Below, piece by piece: positions 10,901 to 19,569 of a stretch of DNA of 64,000 nucleotides (positions are counted from its first letter, which is position 1; the number at the start of each line of letters is the position of its first letter). A program made the translations under genes and the position numbers. Below the pieces are notes generated by a model. The model searched no databases. It saw only the letters and a program-made list of their open reading frames with translations, and was not told the origin of the DNA. This stretch comes from Closterium sp. Naga37s-1. Its lineage: Eukaryota > Streptophyta > Zygnematophyceae > Desmidiales > Closteriaceae. The stretch is from positions 2,480,501 through 2,544,500 of the forward strand of contig CANJKZ010000777.1 in assembly GCA_947471745.1 (NCBI GenBank). Direction: 5' to 3'.

Positions 10901-13900
10901 AGAAAGATGGGTGTTGCGTAGGTTTGAAGGACAGTGTCTCCTTGAGCACAGTGTGAGTGGTCCCGCTGTCGAGTGTGAATTCTATGTATTGTGGTGCTTT
11001 TGACGAGCCGATGTATTGGGAGGTTGCTTCATTGATCATGGCAGTGCCAGGGAACAACAGGTTGATACGCACATCAGCAAGAGCACTATCACTAGCACTA
11101 GCCGAAGCGGCGTCCTGGACCTCAACGAGGTTGGCCTTACGAGGACGCATCCAGTTTGGTGGTTTCTTGTCTACTCCGTGGATGGCATAACATTCGTCGT
11201 CTTTCTTCTTGAAGCACATAGCAAAGGGGTGGTTAGTGCCACCACACACTTGTCCCTTGCGGTTGCCATAATTGACGACGTAGGTGCACAGAGGGAAGCG
11301 GTTGTGCTGGAAGGGTGCCAAGGCGACACTTGCTTGAGGCACGGAAGCACGGATGGCGTAAGCCTTGGCTTGAGCCGTGGAGTCTTTCTTGGCAGAGAGG
11401 AGTGCGGTGGAGACCTTAGCAAAAGTGAGGTATTCCGCTGAGAGCATGAGGAGCATCTTCCTCGTGACTTCATATGCCGAAGTGAGACCAACAAGAAGGG
11501 CGGCTGCAGGGGCTTGTTCGGGGAAGACTATACCCAGCTCCTCGAGTTCGCCATGAATGGTCTGCACCTTGGCAATGTAGTCGGCCATTCCCGAGCAGTC
11601 CTCAAGGCGGACCTGAAACATGTTGGGGATGAGAATGGCAACTCCGACCGCCGTCTTGTTCATGAATCGATCCTTGAGATATACTTCCAGATGGTGTTGG
11701 AGGTAGGGTAGTTGTGGAACGTGTTGACAAGTTCGGGAGGGGTGGAGGCGATGAAGACGCTGATGATAGCTGCATCGGCCTTCTCCCATTTCCGGTACTT
11801 CTCAACAGATTCCTCGTACGCCGTCGTGTCAGCATCACTAGCACATTCGGTCGGCTCACGGGGGAGAAGGGGTTGTTTTCCCTAGCCACGGTTGAGGAGG
11901 ACGTCCTTGAGGTCCAATCTCTGCACGTCACCACTGAGGAGGTGCTTGTCAACCCCGTAGCTCCATGCCTTGAAGTTGGAGCTAGAGCCATCGGCTTCAA
12001 GGCGGAGTGGGGTGATGGGGTTGGCAATGGTGGTGAGGGCCCCTTAATGTCTCGCGCGGAACGCCGCTCTTAAGTCACCGATTGGAACTTCGACGGTCCC
12101 GGAGAGCAAAAATCGTCAATGTCGGCCGCGTCGGGATGTCTCGTAGAAGGGTTTTGAAGGCCGCCAAAATTAGGTTAAATCGGCCGATTTCTGTGCAACT
12201 AACTCTATTCCCACAGACCCCCCCACACACCACCCCCAGCTTCGCGGCTACACGGCTGCTCGGCTTCGCGGCTACACGGCTGCTCGGCTTCGCGGCTACA
12301 CGGCTGCTCGGCTTTGCGGCTACTCTGCTGATCGGCTGCGCTGGCACCTGTTCAGCTGCGGGAAGGGGAGGGGAAAGGGGGTAGAAGTGCTGATGCGGGG
12401 CGACGGGCGGCAGCTCGAAGGTGACACTGCGGGGCGACGGGCGGCGGCCCGACGAGAAGTTGCGGGGCGACGGGCGGCGGCCCGACGAGAAGCTGCGGAG
12501 CGACGGGCGGCGGCCCGACGAGAAGAACTTGTGCGAAGATGTTCAACGAGAAATAAAGAACACACGAATGGTTAAAGCGTCAGCGATGCGCTTACCACAG
12601 AGGGTGTAGAGGTCGTCGAGAATGAAGGGGGAAAGTGACGCGGGAGAATTTTCGGCCACGAATGTCGCGAATCATCGGCGACGGGATTGAGGACGTCTAC
12701 GACGGCGTTTGCGGGATGAGCATCCGCCGAAAGAATATGATCACGATTCGCATGTGCGGTTGAAGTGCTCTGATACCATTTCACAACTTAGGCGTAGAAC
12801 TGATACATTAGTAATGAGCTTGAAGCTCTTTAAGTACATCCAAGATGGGGAAGGAATGGATGGGGAAGGGAATCGTGGGCAATCCCTAGGGATTGAGGGT
12901 AATCCCAAGGCAATCTCCAATTGGTGGGTTGGAGATTGCTTGGAGATTGCTTGAAGATTACATTTGGGTTTGGTTGGGATGTAGGTGTATTCCCAACCAA
13001 ACACGAAGTGCAAACTACACTACTCTAGGAAATAGAAAATATAAAGTACTAAGTCTGAGATCGAGGGCTAACACTAACACTCTAGCCTACCCCTCAGGTG
13101 CTCTCGCCTACCCCTCAGGTGCTCTCGCCTACCCCTCAGGTGCTCTCGCCTACCCCTCGGGTGCTCTCGCCTACCCCTCGGGTGCTCTCGCCTACCCCTC
13201 AGGTGCTCTCGCCTACCCCTCAGGTGCTCTCGCCTACCCCTCAGGTGCTCTCGCCTACCCCTCAGGTGCTCTCGCCTACCCCTCAGGTGCTCTCGCCTAC
13301 CCCTCGGGTGCTCTCGCCTACCCCTCTGGTGCTCTCGCCTACCCCTCGGGTGCTCTCGCCTACCCCTCGGGTGCTCTCGCCTACCCCTCGGGTGCTCTCG
13401 CCTACCCCTCAGGTGCTCTCGCCTACCCCTCAGGTGCTCTCGCCTACCCCTCAGGTGCTCTCGCCTACCCCTGAGGTGCTCTCGCCTACCCCTGAGGTGC
13501 TCTCGCCTACCCCTCAGGTGCTCTCGCCTACCCCTCAGGTGCTCTCGCCTACCCCTCAGGTGCTCTCGCCTACCCCTCAGGTGCTCTCGCCTACCCCTCA
13601 GGTGCTCTCGCCTACCCCTCAGGTGCTCTCGCCTACCCCTCGGGTGCTCTCGCCTACCCCTCAGGTGCTCTCGCCTACCCCTCGGGTGCTCTCGCCTACC
13701 CCTCGGGTGCTCTCGCCTACCCCTCGGGTGCTCTCGCCTACCCCTCAGGTGCTCTCGCCTACCCCTCAGGTGCTCTCGCCTACCCCTCAGGTGCTCTCGC
13801 CTACCCCTGAGGTGCTCTCGCCTACCCCTGAGGTGCTCTCGCCTACCCCTCAGGTGCTCTCGCCTACCCCTCAGGTGCTCTCGCCTACCCCTCAGGTGCT

Positions 13901-15227
13901 CTCGCTACCCCTCAGGTGCTCTCGCCTACCCCTCAGGTGCTCTCGCCTACCCCTCAGGTGCTCTTGCCTACCCCTCAGGTGCTCTCGCCTACCCCTCAGG
14001 TGCTCTCGCCTACCCCTCGGGTGCTCCGACTATCGTTGCCAACCGTCTTGTTGCTTATCATTGTCTTTCACGGGCTCTCGTGTGCCCTCCTTGCTGCGCC
14101 CATGTGCAGCTGTGCAGGTGGTGCAGCACCTGCGATTGCTGGGCGAGACAGACTGCACTCTGCACCACTCCCAGGTGCGAGCACAGGCAGGTGCGAGCAC
14201 AGGCAGGTGAGATCACACCATGGTTCCGCGCTCCTGTGCACCTTGTTTGTTCTCTGCCACTCATATCCGGTGTAATGGGCTTTGGTGGCTGCAGTGGTGC
14301 TCTTGCCACAGCTGTGAGGGTGTCTCTCTAAATGCTACCAACTGTGAGTGTGTGGACGAGACAACGAACATGAAAAGGATAACAATAGTTGCAATACGAT
14401 TCAAATTTCATTGCCTGCGTGCACGCTCACACTTCATTGCCTGCTTCATCCTCTCACTTGGCTTCCCTTGCCCACCCCTCAACTCCATTCTCACCTTTCC
14501 CTACGTTTCGTGCCTCTTGCAACCTCCTTCAACTCCTGCCTCCCTCTTCAGCATCTCCTCCCATCTGTCACTCACTCGCCTTTCGCACTCACTGGCCCCC
14601 CTTCCTGCGAACTCCTCTCGCTTCCCACATACTACTCCCCCTTCCTCATTCACTCCACTCATTCTCTCACTCTCCACTCATTGCCCCCCACCCGTCCGCT
14701 CAGCCGTTGCCCCGTGACACGGCGCTGGCAGCAGCAGCCATCTACGCGCACATGTTCCCCGCCTGCCCTCCCTCCGCACACGCTCATTCACCACCAGACC
14801 TTGCTCCTGGTGTAGAGGCGAGGGGGGACGAACAACAAGGGAGGGATGAAGATGGGGTTGTTGCAACATTTCAGGTTCTCTGGTTCCTCACGCCTTGTCA
14901 TTTCATCAGCCATGCCACAACAACTCAACCCTTTGGCTTCGTTTTCAATGCAGCTGTTCATTCAGAATTCTCAACATGCCCATCTCTCCCCTCCCACATG
15001 CACTCTCCCCCAACCCCACTCTCCTTTCAGAGCTTACCTGCCTTCCTGCGAGGTGATTCTTCAATGCTCAAGTATCCAACCTCCACCCCCCCACCCCCTC
15101 CCCCCCACACTCCGTGCAGGTCATCTTCATGGCGGGCTGGGCGCCGCACGAGTCGCAGCAGAGGGCTCGCCCTCGTGGATCCGCGGCCGTGTCTCTGCAC
15201 GCCCTGCACCACTCCCTGCCGGCCTAG
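1966..15227 (+). CDS. NDUFAF5: NDUFAF5-like mitochondrial complex I assembly factor (11 exons)
   Basis: Member of the NDUFAF5 family: class I methyltransferase fold, mitochondrial matrix, needed for early complex I assembly (arginine hydroxylation of NDUFS7 in animals). Exons: 1966(?)-2559, 2770-2871, 3302-3386, 3892-4150, 4298-4372, 4599-4658, 4926-5004, 5195-5282, 14110-14174, 14704-14874, 15120-15227 (TAG). Every intron is GT...AG and all phases join. Family signatures in order are [27 protein letters not shown] (degenerate SAM loop), [122 protein letters not shown] and RGSAAVSL. The predicted length, about 561 aa, exceeds the usual 340-360. The excess lies in exon 1 (198 codons; an Arg-rich N-terminus could be a transit peptide, but a 5' intron or later start is possible), an Ala-rich insert in exon 4 and a linker in exon 10. 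The core is secure, the 5' end is not. Confidence 0.88.
2651..2739 (+). repeat. 26-bp tandem repeat in intron 1
   Basis: Three full copies of a 26-bp unit (CTGCTGCGCTCACTCCCACC plus GCCCGT) and a partial fourth, inside NDUFAF5 intron 1 and just upstream of the exon 2 acceptor. The unit is pyrimidine-rich and may contribute to the polypyrimidine tract. Confidence 0.9.
4435..4527 (+). repeat. 17-bp tandem repeat in intron 5
   Basis: Five full units of CCGAAGCACCCCTTCTA plus a partial sixth, with one G-to-A change in unit 2. It lies between exon 5 (ends 4372) and exon 6 (starts 4599) of the NDUFAF5 homologue. Confidence 0.92.
4841..4910 (+). repeat. 14-bp tandem repeat in intron 6
   Basis: Five units of TGCATGGTGGCATG, one with A to T. 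It ends 15 bp before the exon 7 acceptor (CCCCCAG at 4925), so the array abuts the splice site. Confidence 0.9.
5268..5736 (+). repeat. 21-bp minisatellite, left block, starting at the exon 8 donor
   Basis: About 22 units of 21 bp. The founding unit is the end of exon 8 itself (GCCTACCCTTCAG then GTGCTCTC), so each unit repeats the last 13 exon bases plus the donor. The first three units keep CCTTCAG and later ones have CCCTCAG. Because 21 bp is seven codons, the array stays open in frame as (AYPSGAL)n. It ends at 5736, where a Copia sequence begins mid-gag. Confidence 0.95.
5737..6480 (-). pseudogene. C1 second gag copy, truncated
   Basis: Starts [17 protein letters not shown] at about 6417, has the same TAG after LKDVLLNRG and a frameshift before [14 protein letters not shown]. 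It is cut at 5737 after [12 protein letters not shown], where the minisatellite begins. A run-on frame through the reverse complement of the minisatellite gives an artificial REHLRGR repeat. Confidence 0.8.
7170..7467 (-). repeat. C1 3' LTR and polypurine tract
   Basis: LTR copy at 7170-7459 (290 bp), preceded on the minus strand by the PPT TATGGGGGGG (7460-7467). It is followed by a second PBS and leader instead of host DNA, the evidence for tandem organisation. Confidence 0.8.
7470..9270 (-). pseudogene. C1 reverse transcriptase and RNase H
   Basis: Frame 9270-8815 holds the RT N-terminal region ([21 protein letters not shown]). Frame 8837-7395 (480 codons) continues with [22 protein letters not shown] (catalytic Asp pair), [10 protein letters not shown], and RNase H motifs [30 protein letters not shown] and [10 protein letters not shown] frameshift near 8820 separates them. 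Confidence 0.88.
9626..10846 (-). pseudogene. C1 integrase
   Basis: Frames carry the zinc-binding part ([23 protein letters not shown]), core pieces [23 protein letters not shown] and [10 protein letters not shown], and after a frame change the C-terminal [14 protein letters not shown] and [10 protein letters not shown]. The glutamate-bearing NGIAE segment falls at a frame break near 10075. A proline-rich linker to RT occupies about 9311-9620. Confidence 0.85.
10728..12050 (-). pseudogene. C1 gag and protease, interrupted
   Basis: Gag begins near [19 protein letters not shown] and reaches an in-frame TAG at about 11883 (after LKDVLLNRG), then a frameshift near 11700. The longest frame (11789-10728) covers the Gag C-terminal part, a degenerate zinc-knuckle-like stretch ([20 protein letters not shown]) and the aspartic protease motif [12 protein letters not shown]. 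The same TAG is present in the second gag copy (about 6250), so it predates the tandem duplication. Confidence 0.8.
12238..12530 (-). repeat. C1 leader minisatellites (24 bp and 33 bp units)
   Basis: Between PBS and gag lie two tandem arrays. One has GCTTCGCGGCTACACGGCTG-type units (about 24 bp, 12238-12320). The other has about four 33-bp units rich in CGACGGGCGGCGGCCCGACG (12395-12525). The second gag copy has the same arrays at about 6620-6695 and 6755-6920, with one more 33-bp unit. Confidence 0.85.
12767..12778 (-). promoter_or_regulatory. C1 primer-binding site (initiator-Met tRNA)
   Basis: TGGTATCAGAGC on the minus strand, complementary to the 3' end of plant initiator Met tRNA, directly downstream of the LTR. 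A second copy lies at 7158-7169 because of the tandem structure. Confidence 0.85.
12779..13079 (-). repeat. C1 5' LTR
   Basis: Begins TGTTAGTGTTAGCCC on the minus strand (right end 13079) and ends next to the PBS. It is about 301 bp and matches 7170-7459. The 3' boundary is approximate because no clean CA end is seen. Contains a short internal duplication (GATTGCTTGGA) that the other copy lacks. Confidence 0.75.
13081..14030 (+). repeat. 21-bp minisatellite, right block, with 336-bp higher-order repeat
   Basis: About 45 units of the same 21-bp repeat as the left block. Variants at the donor triplet (CAG, CGG, CTG, GAG) form a pattern that recurs after 16 units: CTCGGGTG at 13303 and 13639 are exactly 336 bp apart and the neighbouring variants repeat in the same order. 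One unit near 13905 lacks a base. The array ends 80 bp before the exon 9 acceptor. Confidence 0.93.
14175..14206 (+). repeat. Duplicated donor-like 16-mer after exon 9
   Basis: GTGCGAGCACAGGCAG occurs twice in tandem immediately after the exon 9 end (CCCAG at 14174), followed by GTGAGA. Three GT donors (14175, 14191, 14207) thus sit in a row. Only the first keeps phase 0 with exon 10. Confidence 0.75.
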
Positions 15228-15598
15228 CCGTGACACCGCATCACCCGCTACTGCCCTCCCACCACACCGCACCGCCGCACTTCTCATGCAGCGAACTTGC
15301 CATACTGTACGAAGCATAATGATTGTTGACAGCAGAAGCAGTGTAAACCAACATTCTATTACGCATGTTCAGAGGATTAAGCAACCAAAAAGGTTTGTTT
15401 TTCAACAACCTTGCTTCCCCATATTCAAAAGTCAGCAACAGGTTGTCTCAGTTCCAGGTCTCCAGAAGTCAGCATTTTAACGCTAAGTTGGACAGGAAAA
15501 ACTGTAATTCTCACACAATACATTTTTCATATGTACACTAATCAATCAGCTTTTAACAACAATGTACGGTACTGTCCCCCCTTGGAGGACATTTTGTC
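15228..15598. other. NDUFAF5 3' flank
   Basis: Lower-GC sequence after the stop codon. It should hold the 3' UTR, but no canonical polyadenylation signal or further gene could be assigned before the LTR that starts at 15599. Confidence 0.4.
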
Positions 15599-15724
15599 TG
15601 TCAGAATCAAGTGAGCAAGAATGAATGAACTATGATCAAGTGTACTAACCTTAATGGGTTATACCCCCCTTGTTGGCTATCCCAATAAAGCCTAGAGATA
15701 ACACACAAACATACAGTTTTGACA
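15599..15724 (-). repeat. Candidate 3' LTR of element B
   Basis: Minus-strand sequence starting TGTCAAAACTG and ending TTGATTCTGACA (126 bp, TGTCA...TGACA ends), preceded by the purine tract CGATGGGGATG. The length is unusually short and the partner LTR is missing, so the left boundary is inferred from the CA end only. Confidence 0.45.
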
Positions 15725-15799
15725 CATCCCCATCGGCTAAGTGGGGGATAGCAAACACAACAGACGGTCACAAGATCTGTCAATCAAAGGAACAAAGCA

Positions 15800-17510
15800 A
15801 AGCAAAGCTCAAGGTGGATCCACCCACACAGCAAAGAACAAGGCTTGGAGCAGTGCCAAAAACGCTGATGGTCCTTAGACACAAGTGCCTTGGTGAAAAT
15901 ATTAGCAGTTTTAGCCCGTGAGGCCACGTAGGTAAGGTGGAGCTGACCACGCTGCTGTAACTATCGAGCGGGGAAATAACGAAGAGCAATGTGCTTCGTT
16001 ATGTGCTCCAGTCTTTGCTCCCGACACAAGGCAATAGTGGGCTTCTTGTCAACGTACAGAACCAGAGGAGAACGAGGCCACACACCCAAGTCTGTCAGCA
16101 GGTAGGTCAGCCAGTGTAACTCCAGAGTAGATCTCGGCCTCACAGTCGGACCTCAGTACTGAAGACGAGCGGGTCAACCTCCAGGAGACAGAGCCAGTGT
16201 CGAGACTGGTAGTGTAACCCTTTGAAGAACGCTGAGTCATCGACCCAAAAAGCGTCTGAGTGTCCAGCGAGTACAACTGAGCCCCGAAATCCAAGCACAA
16301 CAAGTAACGCATCACCCCTCTTAGCGGCCCGCCGGTGCTGTGGTCCGTGTCTCCTAGGCGCAATGTAGCGTGCCAGGATGCTAAGAGAGTACACGAGGTC
16401 AGGTCGAGGGCAAGTCACCAGGTATACGAGGCAGAACACAAGCTCTAGATACTTACCACTCGGCTATACGGACTCGTCCGAAGGTGGAGCTGAGCGCGAG
16501 TGGCCAGTAGGCAGAGGAGTGGCATGTGGTGAGGAGAACTGGGAGCTGAAGCGCTGAAGAACCTGGTGCACCATGTGTGACCGAGTCAGAGTGATGATGC
16601 GCCGTGCTTTGTCTCGGGTGATCTGCAAGCCAATATAGCTGCGCAGCTCATCAAGACCAGTGCAAGTGTGTCTCTTCTGCAGCTCTGCGTTCACAAGGGC
16701 CAATGCCTTAGTGCCAGCAGTAGCTATGACCAAGTCGTCAACGTATACGAGGATGTAGAACGGCGGCAGAGAAGGGCCGGTGCACAGAAACAGCGACGGG
16801 TCAGCAGTCGAAGGAGCAAACCAAAGAGCTGCAAGTGTAGTCCTCAGTTTGTCGTGCCACTCGCAGGGCGCCTGACGGAGACCATAGACTGGTGGCCAAA
16901 GGCTCCACTTGGTACCATCAGGAAACGACCCAGTGAAGCCAGGTGGGCAGCGTAGCCGGATCTCCTCGTGAAGGCTGCCTCGCAAGAAAGCTATGCGGAA
17001 GTCAAGCGAGTGGAGCTCGTAGTCACGCTGCGCTGCAACGTGCAGTAACACCCGAAGAGTGGTCATCTTTGGGTGGGGAAGAAGGTGTGGAAGATGTCGA
17101 CCCCCCCCCCCCCCCCCCCGCGCTGACTTAAGTCTCGTGCAACGTAACATGCTTTGAAGGCAGGCGGAGAACCCGACGGCCGCTTCACTCTGAAAATCCA
17201 CATGCCATCGACTATGTTCGCCCCACGAGGGGGAACTGCGTCGACGTAAGTGCCTGTGGACTTCCAGAAAGCCATCTCTTCATCCTTAGCTGTCTGCCAC
17301 TTAGAGGAGTACTCACCCGTGATCGTCCCAGCGTAAGAGCGGGGGGTCGGGATGTCTAGTGCATCCGGGTCTCCCTCACGACAAAGCAGCATGGAAGCAA
17401 AATGAGGTACAGCAGCCACGAGGCATTCAAGCTCAAACTCACTCAAAAACGTCACTGCCAAGGGCAAGCTCACCCCCTGAATAGTCAGACTTAGACTTAG
17501 TAACAAGACT
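15800..17510 (-). pseudogene. Element B reverse transcriptase/RNase H
   Basis: RT frame 17201-16464 includes LDFRIAFLRGSLHEEI, VYGLRQAPCEWHDKL and YVDDLVIATAG. The N-terminal part (IVDGMWIFRVKRPSG) lies in 17506-17063, separated by a C-homopolymer (about 17101-17119) where a frame break falls. RNase H pieces SFKGLHYQ... and KHIALRYFPAR lead to LHLTYVASRAKTANIFTKAL at about 15850-15940 after one stop. Confidence 0.85.
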
Positions 17511-18043
17511 CGCGAAGTAGTCTAAGCGACAGATAGCAGCAAAGTCACGAGCTCAGTGACTAAGGCAGGTGCAACAGTAGACTCAATGGAAGGGTTAGTA
17601 ACAAGGGTGGCCTGGAAGTGCGTGACACGGACTAGGAGCACGAGCAAGGTCAGACGCAGGGTCAGGAACGTCAGGAAGAGAGGACGCTGGAGGAGACGAC
17701 AGGGCAACACGCAGTGGAACAGAGGAGGGACGAAGTGACATAGTGTGTGTGCCGGGGACTGGTGGAAGACGAACACGACGAGCACGACTAACAGTGCGAA
17801 GGCGAGGCAGGACGAGACGCAGGCTCACGACGCTCTGTCAGGGAGTCTATCTGCGCAGAGTAAGGAGAAGGAGCAGACAGAGGGGAGTGAGGCAGTAACG
17901 GCGCCTATGACTGGTCAAGCAGAGGACAAGTAGAGGTGGAGTAAGGCCAGTGGAAGACGGTAGACTAAGAACCTGGCGAAACGCCGATTCAGGTGGTTGC
18001 AGTGACGACTGCGGCTGTGGGAAGAAAAATGGTCGCCGGTGCA

Positions 18044-18370
18044 CAGTACCCACAGTACCAGAGCCTCCAGCTCCAGTACCTCCAGCACGAGAACCTTCAG
18101 CAGCTCCAACACCTCCAGCACCTCCAGCTCCAATACCTCCAGTACCTCCAGCTCCAGCACCTTTCGCCTTTCAAAGGTGCAGCTCCAATACCTCCAGCAC
18201 CTCCAGCTCCAATACCTCTAGTACCTCCAGCACCTCCAATACCTGCAGCTCCAATACCTGCAGCTCCAGAACCTCCAGCACCAGCACCTTCAGTACTTCC
18301 AGCACCTCCAGCTCCAGAGCCTCCAATACCTCCAGCTCTGGCACCTCAAGTACCTCCACCACCGCTAGCT
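18044..18370. repeat. CTCCAG-rich degenerate repeat in the INT-RT linker of B
   Basis: Irregular tandem of short motifs such as CACCTCCAGC, TACCTCCAG and CTCCAATAC. It corresponds in position to the proline-rich linker between integrase and RT, and a shorter analogue is seen in element D (about 47205-47300). Open frames across it are artefacts of composition. Confidence 0.8.
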
Positions 18371-18480
18371 CAGCAGCACCGGAGTCCACAGCGACGAACT
18401 GCAGAGGCAGGAAGCGGAAAACCTGGAGAGGTCTCCAAGCGCGGTGAGCAGCGAGTGGCCGTTGTGTCGTCAGCAGTAGG

Positions 18481-19567
18481 TGTTGGGTGCAAATTCACAT
18501 TGCACGACATCCTGCCGTCTGTTTGTATGAGTATGCGTGTGCGAATGCATTTGGGTGTGAATGAAATGTTCGTGTGTTTGTTTTCTTTCGCATTTTTCGC
18601 TTGAAGCATTTGCAGGTACTCGCGCATTATGCGCTTCGGCACAACATTGTACGCGCTATGAACAGTACAAGCGGAAAGGACGAGCTCGCAAAGGAACCCA
18701 AGATGGAAGCTTTGCGGTTCGGTTGAATTGATTGTGCAGATTCAGTTCTATCCAACTCGAAATTGTACTGTTTTGTTTGGTTGACTATAGTGTAGCAGGG
18801 CAGGCACTATAGGGGTACAATTTAGGTAAAGGTTGGATGTTGTTTGTCTGTATCTGCTTGCTACAGGGCCACCAGTGGAACCAGCATTTGGCTGGTTGGG
18901 CAAAGACAAATCAGGTTCTGTTTTTTAGGACCTGAACCTGATTGTTGTTTTCCCAGGTTGGAAAAACAGAACCAGAGGTTGTTTACCAACCTACCACCTG
19001 CTGTTTTGTCCAGCCAGGTTGGTTCTGTTGCTTGGAATTATTTGGGATCATCCCTAGTTGTTCCCAGGTTTATTCCCAAGGTCCTTGCTAGCTAGAACTA
19101 TATATTCCTTCTCTGTTTGTACCTGAATATAGTCAATTTGATTCAAGCGAATTCCTCCCTTCCTGGAATTTTGTTTCTACGCGGTGCGACGGCGGAATGC
19201 TACCCGAGTCAACGCTAGTCCGCTAGCACTCTAACGCTAGGCAAACGCTGTCCGAGCCATAACTTCGTAATGGCAGAACTTTTCGCGAGGCAACTTGGCT
19301 TATTTTAAAGCTCTTGGAGTGAGCTTCGATATAGGAAATTCTCAGCTTAATCCGGTCGACGGTCTGCACGATACGCTGCGCGACGTTCAAGGTACTCTTG
19401 TTATTTTGACTAAGTCATTCTTGATCCCTCTCTCTACAAATTCGGACCCGAGGATAGGGGCTGGTCTTGTACCAGGCACCCAAGGACCCTTGGAGGTGAC
19501 CCCGAGGAGAGGTTTTAAGTTTGATAAAGTCTTAATAGCTTGAGTTTATTAGGCCCTTATACCAACA
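18481..19567 (+). mobile_element. Solo LTR of family A
   Basis: Complete LTR (TGTTGGGTGC...TATACCAACA, 1,087 bp) in element B with no internal domain attached. Flanks are GTAGG (18476-18480) and GTACG (19568-19572), a 5-bp target duplication with one mismatch. This fits insertion into B, LTR-LTR recombination and later decay. Orientation matches A1. Confidence 0.88.
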
Positions 19568-19569
19568 GT

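Larger units (their letters stand above)
5737..13079 (-). mobile_element. Copia retrotransposon C1 in intron 8, tandem LTR-internal-LTR-partial internal
   Basis: Read on the minus strand from right to left: LTR (13079-12779), PBS (12778-12767), leader, gag, protease, integrase, RT, RNase H, PPT, LTR (7459-7170), PBS again (7169-7158), leader again and a second gag that stops at 5737. The segments 5738-7459 and 11371-13079 are near-identical, so this is a 1.5-unit tandem. The left end joins the minisatellite at CTCTGGCTTGAG, a point internal to gag, so that terminus is a deletion or recombination junction and not an LTR end. PR-INT-RT-RH order marks it as Copia. Several stops and frameshifts make it non-autonomous. 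It is antisense to NDUFAF5. Confidence 0.9.

Noticed and set aside
13081-14030. CRISPR array
   Set aside because: Tandem units without unique spacers, in a eukaryotic intron; it is a minisatellite.
14389-15480. 363-codon plus-strand frame as a separate gene
   Set aside because: It includes exon 10 of NDUFAF5 in one frame and reads through introns; exon borders and homology support the spliced model.
17950-18604. Pro/Ala or Ser/Thr-rich secreted-type protein
   Set aside because: Low-complexity CTCCAG repeat in the integrase-RT linker of a dead Copia; frames differ only by phase.
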